Source: Acidobacteriota bacterium | GTDB lineage: Bacteria; Acidobacteriota; Vicinamibacteria; Vicinamibacterales; 2-12-FULL-66-21 | NCBI GenBank assembly: GCA_013813355.1 | Contig: JACCRT010000011.1 | Span: 1-49,506, forward strand | Length of the DNA stretch: 49,506 nucleotides | Reading direction: 5' to 3' | Part shown: positions 41,256 to 49,444 of the stretch, in pieces | Numbering within the stretch: position 1 is the first letter of the stretch | Layout of the letters: each line of letters starts with the position of its first letter | Translations under genes and position numbers: made by a program | The notes under the pieces: generated by a model | The model's database searches: none | Seen by the model: the letters and a program-made list of their open reading frames with translations, nothing else | What the model was told of the DNA's origin: nothing

Positions 41256-43645
41256 ATGACGGCGGGGATCTATCTGCGCGCCGACGCGTTGATGATTGTC
41301 AGCTTCTCCATGGTCCTCGCCACGCCGGCCGCGGGAGCCGCGCAGGCGAATGGCGCCTTCAAGGTCGCCTCCTACAACATCAAGTCAGGCAAGGGACAGG
41401 TTGGCCCTGTCGGCGAATCGACCTTCTCCAACACGGCCAACTGCACGGACGCGACGAAGCCGTTGAACGCCTGGGGCGTGGGGCTGGTCCAGCACCATCT
41501 CATGGCCAGCCTCCGCGACGATCCCTCCGTGGTCGCCCTCGGCCTGGGCGAGTCGTGGGCGAGCGTCTGTGGATCGCCAGAGAACGTCCGCCAGCGCTCG
41601 GGTGGAAGGCGCGTTCCAGCGAACGCAACGGCGTCGCCGTGGTCGCGAAGCACGGCTTCTCCGGTCCTGAGGAGTGGGTGCAGCTCGATACGACCCTCAC
41701 CGACAATCCCGCCGACACGAAATGGGTACTGAGGAGGGACGTCTGCCTTGATGCGGGATGCTCACAATCCATTCCGGTATTCGTAGCCCACTGGTGGAGT
41801 AGCATCGGCCCCGATGAAATAACTACCTATGATCGCCAGGCGCAGCAGACAGTCGACTTCCTGAAGCGGGCGGGCGGCGACAAACCGCACATGCTGATTG
41901 GCGACTTGAACGTCTTCGAGGGCCCCAAGTCGGTCTGCACGCAGCCCCCGAACAATTCCTCGCTTGGATTCCTGCGCGCCGCGGGATACAGGGACGGATG
42001 GCCCCTGCTGCACGGCACCGCCGAGGGGTTTACCGGGATGGTGAACCGCCCCGGATGCGGCAACCCGGTCGGCTACGCCTGGAAGCGGATCGACTACGCC
42101 TGGTCGCCCGGCTGGTTCCTGCCGATCTCCATCACGCGGTTCGGCGTGGTCCCCGCCGGCCTCGAAGCGCCCTCCGACCACTACGGGATCATCGCTGAGT
42201 ACCGATGCCTGGCCTCCGAGCACCCACCGACACAGTGGCGCCCGTCGTCAGGATCACATCACCGGTCGGCGGGATCGTGACGACAGGGACACCGCTGACG
42301 ATCACGGTCGACGCGACAGACGACGTGGGCGTGACGCCGGTCGACGTGCTCGAGAATGGCGTGGTCCGGCACACCCTGACAAAGGCGCCCTTCCAGGTCA
42401 CCAGCACCACGCTCACGGCCACCGCGGGCACGAAGACGCTGTCGGCACGCGCCTACGACGCAGCGGGCAACATGGGGACATCGGAGACGGTGCAGATCAT
42501 CGTCGAAGCGCCGGCTCCGCCCGCCGGCGTGGGTGAAATCGTCCTCCATACCAGGAACGCCACCCGGATAGTGGGCAACTGGCAGCTCGTCTCGGACACC
42601 ACGGCCGCCGGCGGCGCGCGCCTGTGGAATCCGGACGCCGGCCTTGCCCGGCCGAGTACGGCGCTGGCCCAGCCGGCCGACTACTTCGAACTGACGTTTC
42701 AGGCGGAAGCCGGGATGGCCTACCGCATCTGGATGCGGGGGCGAGCCGACAAGAACCATTGGGCCAACGACTCGGCGTTCTTCCAGTTCACCGGCACCGT
42801 CACGGCAGCAGGTGCGCCCGTGTACAGGATCGGAACGACCAGCGGCACCTGGCTGAGCGTGGAGGCGTGCTCTGGCTGCCCGTTGCGCAACTGGGGCTGG
42901 AACGACAACGGCTACGGCGGACCGGGCCCGCTGCTCTATTTCGGCACCTCCTACGCAGACGGTCCGCGTCCAGCGGCGCGAGGACGGCCTTGCCATCGAT
43001 CAGATCGTCCTGTCGCCGGCGCAGTACATCGTGACACCGCCCGGGGCAGCCGCTGACGACGCGACCATCCTTGCGGCGACCGGCACAACAACATCCCCGC
43101 CCGGGGGCAATGCCGCTGAGATTGTGATGACCGCCGCGGCGATGAAGACGCTTGCGGGGGGCTGGCGGATTCGAGCGCCGCCGGCGGCGCGGCGTTCGGC
43201 CATCCGGATGCCGGCGCAGCGAAGCTCAACACCCCGCTGGCGGCCCCCGTGCATTACGTCGAGCTGACATTCCATGCCGAAGCCGGCCGGACGTATCGGC
43301 TATGGCTCCGCGGCCGCGCCGACAGGGATCACTGTGTTCGTGCAGTTCGACAAGTCCGTCAACACGTCGGGACAGGCGACGGCGCGAATCGGCACCACGA
43401 GCAGCTATACCATCAACATGGAAGAGGACCGCGATTGGGGGCTGGCCGGATGAGGGTGGCAGGACACGGGTTACGGCGCAGGTGTTCTCGGTCCGCTCGT
43501 TTCGTTTGCCAGCACGGGAACTCAGACCATTCGCATCCAGACCCGGGAAGACGGCCTTCGAATCGATCAAGTCGTGCTGTCGTCCAGCACGTATCTGCAT
43601 AGCGCGCCCGGTGCGCTGAAGAACGACGCGACGATTCTCAAATGA
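41256..43645 (+). pseudogene. Decayed tandem copy of the secreted EEP protein
   Basis: Aligning by eye to the intact gene upstream shows the same order: signal peptide, FKVASYNIKSGKG, KRIDYAWSPG, Ig-like domain, then two carbohydrate-binding-like modules instead of one. The reading frame is lost at least five times: 1-base deletions near 41593 and 42204, a 2-base deletion near 42955, a ~10-base deletion near 43168 and a ~14-base deletion near 43335. In addition a tryptophan codon has become TGA at 43451. The remnant ends REDGLRIDQVVLSSSTYL ... KNDATILK. Multi-base deletions plus a nonsense change argue for decay rather than sequencing error. The track lists it as several separate ORFs (41256, 41138, 42205, 43031, 43249). 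Confidence 0.9.
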
Positions 43646-43830
43646 CGGCTGAAGGTTGCCCCGCGGCTGGATCAGCGCCCAGTGCCGCCGCCCACGTGCA
43701 AGGCGGAGGCCCCTCGCCGGTCGCCACGGATTTGTAACTGCTAGCGAAACCTGTAAGCTGCCCCGCACAAGAAATCAGACCTCATCCATATAACCGTTTC
43801 TGTGCGCGCGAGTTGCGACGCACCCCACCC

Positions 43831-43846
43831 CGGCACGGGCGTTGCC
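43831..43846 (+). promoter_or_regulatory. Candidate sigma-54 promoter, best match in the window
   Basis: CGGCACGGGCGTTGCC matches the -24/-12 consensus TGGCACG-N4-TTGCW at every position but the first and last, with correct spacing. Transcription would begin near 43858, about 35 bases before the start of the 642-aa beta-helix gene. TGTAA words at 43733 and 43752 lie about 105-125 bases upstream of that start. Confidence 0.65.
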
Positions 43847-43889
43847 CATCTCGCACCATCCTCCCTGTTGCTATTGCTTTTGAGGTGAC

Positions 43890-45818
43890 GTGCCCATGCC
43901 CTATCGGTTGCTGCTGTATCCGCTGTATTTCGTCGTCCTGCTCGGCGCCCTGCCGACGGATGCGTTTACCGAAACCGTGCTGGTCCGCTCGGGTGACAAC
44001 CTGCAGACAGCGCTCAACGCCGCGCAACCAGGGGACACGATCCTCCTCGAGGCCGGGGCCACGTTCAGGGGGAACTTCACGCTGCCGGTCAAGTCGGGCA
44101 ACCAGTTCATCACGGTGCGGTCGTCCGCGCCTGACTCGAAGTTGCCTGGGCCAGGCCGGCGGATGACGCCGGCCTATGCCGCGCAGTTACCGAAGATTGA
44201 GTCCCCTAACACGTCGCCAGCGCTGCACACCGTGCACGGGGCCCATCACTGGCGACTGCAGTTCCTCCACTTCCTCCCGACCCATCTAGGCTACGGCGAC
44301 ATCATCCGGATCGGAGACGGTTCCTCGGCACAGAACCTCCTCTCGCAGGTGCCCCACCACATCGAACTGGACCGCGTCCTGGTCCATGGTCATCCGCTGT
44401 ACGGCCAGAAGCGGGGCATCGCGTTGAACGGGCGCGACATCACGATCAAAAACTCCTACGTTGCCGACATCAAGGCTGCTGGCGCCGAAGCCCAGGCAAT
44501 CTGCGGGTGGAATGGTCCGGGCCCTTTCACCATCGAGAACAACTACCTCGAGGCCGCCGGCGAGAACTTCATGCTGGGCGGTTCCGATCCGGCGATCCCG
44601 AATTTGGTGACCTCCGACGTCACGGTTCGGTACAACCACATGTCGCGACCCATGGCCTGGAAGGAACCGATCATTCCGACGCCTGGCGCGCTCACGGCGA
44701 AGGCGGCGGCCGGAGGGGCTCTTGCCGCTGGCACGCACACCTACCGGGTCATCGCGCGACGACCGGTCGGCAGCGGCACGACCGGCCGCTCCACCGCGTC
44801 AGCCGAAACCACAGCAACGGTTGCCGCAGGCGGCGCGGTGGGGCTCTCCTGGAGCGGGGTCGCCGGGGCCACCGAGTACCGCCTCCACGTCCGACGACCG
44901 GATGGGTCGCAGGTGTACTGGACGACGACGTCACCGAGCTTTACTGACACCGGTGCCGGCGGAACTGCCGGGGCCTCGCCCATTGGCCCCGGGGATCGCT
45001 GGGTCGTGAAGAACATCTTCGAGTTGAAGAACGCCCGGCGTGTGCTCGTCGAATACAACGTCTTCGAGAACAACTGGCTTCACGGGCAGCCCGGTTATGC
45101 CATTCTCTTCACACCGCGCAACCAGGACGGCAAGTGCACCTGGTGCGTCGTCGAGGACGTGGTGTTCCAGTACAACATGGTGCGGAACAGTTCGGCTGGC
45201 GTGAACCTCACCGGGTACGACACACTGAACACGAGTCTGCAGACCCGGAACATCACGATCCGGCACAATCTCTTTTACGGCCTGACCTCGACGCTTGGCG
45301 GGAATGGCTGGTTCATGCTGATCGGCGATCAACCCCGCGGCATCGTGGTCGATCACAACACGATCGACGCCGACGGTACCGCGATCCTGTACGTCCACGG
45401 CGGGACCGCCGCATCACCGCGGCAGATTCTCGGATTCCAGTTCACGAACAACGCGGTGCGGCACAGCGCCTACGGGATCAACGGAGCGCACTTCGCCTGG
45501 GGCACGGGGATTCTGGACGGGTACTTTCCAGGCGCCACCGTCAACGGAAACTGGATGCAGGGAGGGACGGCGGCGCGCTACCCGTCGGGCAACCATTTCA
45601 GCGGGACGTTCGCGTCCGCATTCGTCGACCTGGCGTCTCGCGATTATCGCGCCGCAGCCGGCGGGATCCTCGCCGGACGCGCAACCGATGGGACGAACAT
45701 CGGGGCCGATGTGCCGACGCTGCTGCCTGCGCTTCAGCGGGTGCTGGACGGACACGCCGAAGGCCTCACGACCTCCCGGCCGACCACGCCGTCGAACCTC
45801 CGCGTGATCGTCAAATGA
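43890..45818 (+). CDS. Secreted parallel beta-helix protein with FnIII insertion
   Basis: 642 residues (640 if the ATG at 43896 is used; GAGGTGA lies upstream of both). The signal peptide is YRLLLYPLYFVVLLGALPTDAF. The beta-helix contains DNLQTALNAAQPGDTILLEAGATF, QKRGIALNGRDITIKNSYV, NNYLEAAGENFMLGGSDP and IFELKNARRVLVEYNVFENN. Between MAWKEPI and DRWVVKN an FnIII-like domain (GAVGLSWSGVAGATEYRLHV) is inserted, at the same place as in the 1194-residue paralogue. It lacks PKD and carbohydrate-binding-like modules. The fold is that of pectate-lyase-like and polysaccharide-modifying proteins; catalytic residues could not be assigned. It converges on the third paralogue with 4 bases between stops. 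Confidence 0.86.
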   Translation: MPMPYRLLLYPLYFVVLLGALPTDAFTETVLVRSGDNLQTALNAAQPGDTILLEAGATFRGNFTLPVKSGNQFITVRSSAPDSKLPGPGRRMTPAYAAQLPKIESPNTSPALHTVHGAHHWRLQFLHFLPTHLGYGDIIRIGDGSSAQNLLSQVPHHIELDRVLVHGHPLYGQKRGIALNGRDITIKNSYVADIKAAGAEAQAICGWNGPGPFTIENNYLEAAGENFMLGGSDPAIPNLVTSDVTVRYNHMSRPMAWKEPIIPTPGALTAKAAAGGALAAGTHTYRVIARRPVGSGTTGRSTASAETTATVAAGGAVGLSWSGVAGATEYRLHVRRPDGSQVYWTTTSPSFTDTGAGGTAGASPIGPGDRWVVKNIFELKNARRVLVEYNVFENNWLHGQPGYAILFTPRNQDGKCTWCVVEDVVFQYNMVRNSSAGVNLTGYDTLNTSLQTRNITIRHNLFYGLTSTLGGNGWFMLIGDQPRGIVVDHNTIDADGTAILYVHGGTAASPRQILGFQFTNNAVRHSAYGINGAHFAWGTGILDGYFPGATVNGNWMQGGTAARYPSGNHFSGTFASAFVDLASRDYRAAAGGILAGRATDGTNIGADVPTLLPALQRVLDGHAEGLTTSRPTTPSNLRVIVK

Positions 45819-45822
45819 CCGA

Positions 45823-47412
45823 TCACGGCTGCCGCTCCGCTGTCTTGAGAATGTCGGCGACCGCCGACATGACAGCCTCGACGTTGGCCCCCGCGCGCGG
45901 GGCTCCCGGTTTCGCGAGCAGCCCGCCCGGCGCCGGACGAAAATCGCCCTTCGCCGCGGCTACGAACATGCCTTCGAAGTCCCCGGCGTCGACAAACCTG
46001 TTGCCATCAGGGTAGCGCCGCGCGCTTCCGCCGGCGATCACGTTCCCCGAGAACACGGCGCCTGGAAAGAACGCCTCGAGCGAGTCTTGGCCCGGCGCAC
46101 GGTCCGCTCCGTGGACGCCGTAGGAATTGTGGCGGATCACGTTGCCACGGAAGACGAAGTTCTCGACCTGGCTGGGTGACTCCTTGCGGCCGCCGTACGC
46201 CATCACGATGTTCCCGCTCTGGCTGATGGTGTTGTTCTCGATCGTGACGTCGCGGGGGCCGTCCCCGATGAGTGCGAAAGCTCCCGTGCCGCCCCATTGC
46301 CGGGCATCAAGATCGTAGAACACGTTATCGACGACGCGGATGCCACGGGTCGGGCCGCTCGGATGGTTCGAATCTTCGCCGATGATCTGCATGCCTCCGC
46401 CGGCGTGACGTACCAGGTTTCGGCGGATGGTCACGTCCTCGACGGTGGTCCATTCGGCACGACCGTCCTGGTTGCGCGGCGACAAGACGATGGCGTACCC
46501 GACCTGGCCGTGCCGCCAGGAATACTCCATCAGGTTTTCCTCGACGAGCACCTTGCGGGCGTTCTTCAACTGGAACAGGTTCTTCACCACCCAGCGCTGC
46601 CCGCGCCATTCGAGCGGCTTTGACAGGTGATTGCGCCGAAAGACCACGTCTTCGGTCACCAGCCCAGGGATTTGCGGGTCGGCACCGCCGAGCATGAAAT
46701 TCTCCCCGGCGGCCTCCAGGTAGTTGTTCTCGATCCGGTATGGCCCCGGCCCGTTCCACCCGCCTATAGCCTGGCTGTCCTGGCCAATCGCCTTGATGCC
46801 GGAGATGTGCGAGTTGATGATGGTGGTGGCGCCGCTATTGAGGGCAATCCCGCGCTTCTGCCCTTTCTCCGGATCGCCGTGCATGTAGATGCGATCGATC
46901 ACGATGTCGCCCGGAACGCTCCCAAGGTCATTTTGAGAGGCGGCGCCCGTGCCGAGCGTCATGACATCGCCGAAGCCGTCCCGGATGGGCGGGAACTCGA
47001 GTAGTTCCAGCCTCCAGTGACGGGCGCCGGGCTCGGTGCGGAGCACCGGCTGGCGGTTCGCGGAGCGCAGCTTCGCGAGCCGGGCGGCGTGCTCGGGCCT
47101 GATGCGCTCGTCCTCGCCGGGGAGTCCGGTGTCACCCCCGGTTCTAATCGTGACGGGCCGCGGTGATCCCCCGGTATGTTTCTTTGCGCGCAGTGTGAAG
47201 TTGCCGACATACGTCGCGCCCGGTGCGAGCACGATGGTCGAGCCGGGCGCCGCGCGCTCGATCGCGTCCTGGAGGTCCCCCCCCTCCGGCACGTCGATGG
47301 TTCCCTGCAGGGCTGTGGGCGCCGACGCCGGTGCGGTCGCGGCAATCAGCGCGGCCGCTGCCGTGCAGACAATGCCAACGAGGAGCACTCGAACGAGTGA
47401 AGGCCGCGTCAT
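45823..47412 (-). CDS. Secreted parallel beta-helix protein without insertion
   Basis: 529 residues from the ATG at 47412, which opens a signal peptide (LVRVLLVGIVCTAAAALIAAT); the longer track ORF begins in the GC-rich intergenic hairpin region. It shares with its two paralogues DLQDAIERAAPGSTIVLAPGATYVGNF, GQKRGIALNS, NNYLEAAGENFMLGGADP, QLKNARKVLVEENLMEYSW and LSPRNQDGRAEWTTVEDV. Where the others carry an FnIII domain, this one goes straight from LEWRG to QRWVVKN, so it shows the uninterrupted helix. It is probably an extracellular polysaccharide-interacting protein. Confidence 0.86.
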   Translation of the reverse strand: MTRPSLVRVLLVGIVCTAAAALIAATAPASAPTALQGTIDVPEGGDLQDAIERAAPGSTIVLAPGATYVGNFTLRAKKHTGGSPRPVTIRTGGDTGLPGEDERIRPEHAARLAKLRSANRQPVLRTEPGARHWRLELLEFPPIRDGFGDVMTLGTGAASQNDLGSVPGDIVIDRIYMHGDPEKGQKRGIALNSGATTIINSHISGIKAIGQDSQAIGGWNGPGPYRIENNYLEAAGENFMLGGADPQIPGLVTEDVVFRRNHLSKPLEWRGQRWVVKNLFQLKNARKVLVEENLMEYSWRHGQVGYAIVLSPRNQDGRAEWTTVEDVTIRRNLVRHAGGGMQIIGEDSNHPSGPTRGIRVVDNVFYDLDARQWGGTGAFALIGDGPRDVTIENNTISQSGNIVMAYGGRKESPSQVENFVFRGNVIRHNSYGVHGADRAPGQDSLEAFFPGAVFSGNVIAGGSARRYPDGNRFVDAGDFEGMFVAAAKGDFRPAPGGLLAKPGAPRAGANVEAVMSAVADILKTAERQP

Positions 47413-47470
47413 CGAAAGGTGAATGGGTGAACGTCCGGTTGCTACAGAACGCCGGGCACCCGGGCGGTGG

Positions 47471-47486
47471 TGCGGACTATACGCCG
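47471..47486 (-). promoter_or_regulatory. Weak candidate sigma-54 promoter of the 529-aa beta-helix gene
   Basis: On the minus strand CGGCGTATAGTCCGCA has GG and GC at the -24/-12 spacing and a good -24 block, but CCGC in place of TTGC. The same bases include TATAGT, which could be a sigma-70 -10 element, so the assignment is ambiguous. Confidence 0.25.
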
Positions 47487-47509
47487 CATGCGCCCAAGGT
47501 GACCCGCCG

Positions 47510-47534
47510 ACGGGGTGCGGCGGCCGCACCCCGT
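47510..47534 (-). terminator. GC-rich hairpin after the PEP-CTERM-like gene
   Basis: ACGGGGTGCGGC-G-GCCGCACCCCGT is a perfect inverted repeat beginning 17 bases after the stop codon at 47551. There is no T-run, so termination strength is uncertain. Confidence 0.5.
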
Positions 47535-47550
47535 ACTCCTCAACAGCTGA

Positions 47551-47778
47551 TCAGGCGGCCCGCCTGACCGCCGCTGCCAAGCCTATAAGCGCGGTGCCCA
47601 CCAGGACCATGGCTGCTTCATCGCGCAGCCCGTCGAGCGGTACAGTGACCTTCTGAACGGCCACCGGAGCCACGGCTCCCTCGCGCGCCTCTTCCATCGA
47701 GGGGCCGGCAGACGCCCCCCCTGATGCGACCAGCCCAAGGGCTGCTACGAATATCCAACTGACGACCTGCCTCCGCAT
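47551..47778 (-). CDS. Small exported protein with PEP-CTERM-like C-terminus
   Basis: 75 residues from the ATG at 47778, which has GAGGTC five bases upstream (the track ORF starts 16 codons earlier). The signal peptide is MRRQVVSWIFVAALGLVASGGASAG. A short polar middle (SMEEAREGAVAPVAVQKVTVPLDGLRDEA) leads to a C-terminal hydrophobic segment and basic end, AMVLVGTALIGLAAAVRRAA. This has the layout of exosortase substrates (motif, transmembrane helix, Arg-rich tail), but the PEP tripeptide is absent; DEA or VPLD occupies its place. It could be a divergent sorted protein or an ordinary membrane-anchored peptide. It is divergent from the sigma-54 response regulator. Confidence 0.6.
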   Translation of the reverse strand: MRRQVVSWIFVAALGLVASGGASAGPSMEEAREGAVAPVAVQKVTVPLDGLRDEAAMVLVGTALIGLAAAVRRAA

Positions 47779-48130
47779 TTGACTGACCTCAAATCCCGAA
47801 ACTCTTCTATCCACGACAGTGGCCATCTGTTGGACTCCACTGCAAACGTCACTGCCGCCTTTTCACGACCGACATCAGCCGTTGTATCAAGCGCTGTGCC
47901 ACGACGCGGGCAGCCCAGAATGCTTCTTTTTCTTAATGAAACACCTTCCTGATGCGAACGGGCACACGGATGCGGAAGCCGGGTACCTAAATTTCCTCAT
48001 TTCATTAGGAGTCTGGGGCCTGCCGAGGTACAACTTTTGAATGCAGTGGGTCTCCGTGTTGCCGTCTTCTCCCTTTCCTTACATACAAAAGCCATCAGTA
48101 CAGGGTTCGACCGCCCCTTTCAGGAGATAG
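47779..48130. other. Divergent regulatory region between the small CTERM-like gene and the response regulator
   Basis: 352 bp without a convincing gene and more AT-rich than neighbours. On the minus strand two imperfect -24/-12-like sequences occur: TGGCACAGCGCTTGAT (47901-47886; perfect -24, no GC at -12) and CGGCAGTGACGTTTGCA (47857-47841; perfect -12, spacing one base too long). TTACATACAAAAG near 48079 shares TACAAAAG with the divergent region at 38911. An AGGAGATAG ribosome binding site precedes the regulator start. Confidence 0.4.
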
Positions 48131-49444
48131 ATGAAGAAGCCGTTCGTAGCGATCGTTGACGATGATTCCGGATTTGCCGCGTACCTGCGGACGTTCCTTT
48201 CCTTGCGTGGTTATGAAGCCCGCACCTATACACGTGGAGACGAACTGCTGGCCTCCATGAAACAGGGCGAGGCGCCCGACGCGATCCTGCTCGATGTGAT
48301 GATGCCCGGGCTCGACGGGCTCGCCACCCTCCGAGCCCTCAAGGCGTCGAGGCCCGAAGCGCAGGTCATCATGCTCTCCGGGCGTAATCAGGCGTCGACG
48401 ATCGTCGAGGCCGTCCGGCTCGGCGCGGCAGACTACGTCGTGAAGCCGGATGATCCGGAAGGCCTGGGCGAGATCGCCCTCGACGTCGCCATCAAGAACG
48501 CGATCGAGAAGAATCGGCTCGTCTCGGAGCTGACCGAGCTCCGTCAGCAGCTCAGTGACGACGAAGACCGGTCCGTCTGGGGCAACAGCGAGAAGATGCG
48601 CGGGATCGGCACCGTCATCGAGCAGGTGGCCGACAGCGACGTGACGGTGCTCATCCGGGGCGAGAGCGGTGTCGGCAAGGAGCTGGTCTCGCGCGCCATT
48701 CACCAGCGGTCGACGCGTCGCAATCGTCCCTTCGTGAAGGTGAATTGCGCTGCGCTTCCGGCGGAGCTGCTCGAGAGCGAACTGTTCGGGCACGAGCGGG
48801 GCGCCTTTACCGGGGCCGCCACCACGCGGATCGGCAAGTTCGAGCAGGCCGACACCGGCACGCTGATGCTCGACGAGATCGGCGAGATGAAGCCGGCGCT
48901 CCAGGCCAAGCTGCTCCACGTGCTGCAGGACGCCGAGTTCACGAAACTTGGCAGCAACAAGCGGATCCAGGTGGACGTCCGGATTGTCGCGGCCACGAAC
49001 CGGGACCTCGAGACGATGCTGGAGTCCGGTGAATTTCGCGAAGACCTGTACTATCGCCTCAAGGTCATCGAGCTCACCGTGCCGGCGCTCAGGGAGCGGC
49101 CCGATGAAGTCCCCACGCTCACGGATTTCTTCGTCGCCCGCTACAGCCGCAAGTACAACCGCCCAGCGCGACCCATCACCGACCATCTCCGTCAGCTCTT
49201 CCTCCAGTATGAGTGGCCCGGCAATATCCGGGAACTCGAGAACATGATTAAGCGTGTGGTCATTCTCCAGGATGAGCAGCTGGTGGTGCGCGAGATCGAG
49301 CGGAACATGCAGCGGGTTGCTCAGGCCCCCGCCCCGGCCGCCGCGCATCACCCGGTCGTGGTGGCGGCCGCCGCCGCCGCAGCGGCCGCCGCCGCGACGA
49401 TCGGCGACACCGAGGCCACGGGTGAGAACCGAGCGTTCTGGTGA
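48131..49444 (+). CDS. Sigma-54-dependent response regulator (PrsR/NtrC type)
   Basis: 437-residue activator. The receiver domain (~1-120) has the acidic pocket IVDDD, phospho-acceptor Asp in AILLDVMMPG and lysine in DYVVKPDD. The AAA+ domain (~150-385) has Walker A RGESGVGKELVSRAIH, the sigma-54-contacting loop ELFGHERGAFTGA, Walker B TLMLDEIGEM, the R-finger region FREDLYYRLKV and the sensor WPGNIRELENM. It should drive RpoN promoters, several of which are predicted nearby. The usual C-terminal Fis-type helix-turn-helix is not visible: after EIERNMQRVAQ the chain becomes an Ala/Pro tract (VVVAAAAAAAAAAATIGD) and stops. Only 62 bases remain in the window, so a frameshifted HTH downstream cannot be checked. 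Confidence 0.9.
   Translation: MKKPFVAIVDDDSGFAAYLRTFLSLRGYEARTYTRGDELLASMKQGEAPDAILLDVMMPGLDGLATLRALKASRPEAQVIMLSGRNQASTIVEAVRLGAADYVVKPDDPEGLGEIALDVAIKNAIEKNRLVSELTELRQQLSDDEDRSVWGNSEKMRGIGTVIEQVADSDVTVLIRGESGVGKELVSRAIHQRSTRRNRPFVKVNCAALPAELLESELFGHERGAFTGAATTRIGKFEQADTGTLMLDEIGEMKPALQAKLLHVLQDAEFTKLGSNKRIQVDVRIVAATNRDLETMLESGEFREDLYYRLKVIELTVPALRERPDEVPTLTDFFVARYSRKYNRPARPITDHLRQLFLQYEWPGNIRELENMIKRVVILQDEQLVVREIERNMQRVAQAPAPAAAHHPVVVAAAAAAAAAAATIGDTEATGENRAFW

Noticed and set aside
41138-43619. Several overlapping ORFs as independent genes
   Set aside because: They are successive frames of one decayed EEP gene, as alignment with the intact copy at 39249-41087 shows.
47819-48040. 73-aa ORF in the divergent region before the response regulator
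   Set aside because: No ribosome binding site, no recognisable features, and it overlaps likely regulatory sequence.
48095-48125. GGTTCGACC resembling a tRNA T-loop
   Set aside because: The flanking bases do not form a T-stem (CAGGG against CCGCC) and no anticodon or D arm can be folded upstream; it is the leader of the response regulator.
48095-49351. 418-aa minus-strand ORF opposite the response regulator
   Set aside because: Fully antisense to the strongly supported sigma-54 activator, and it shows no domain.
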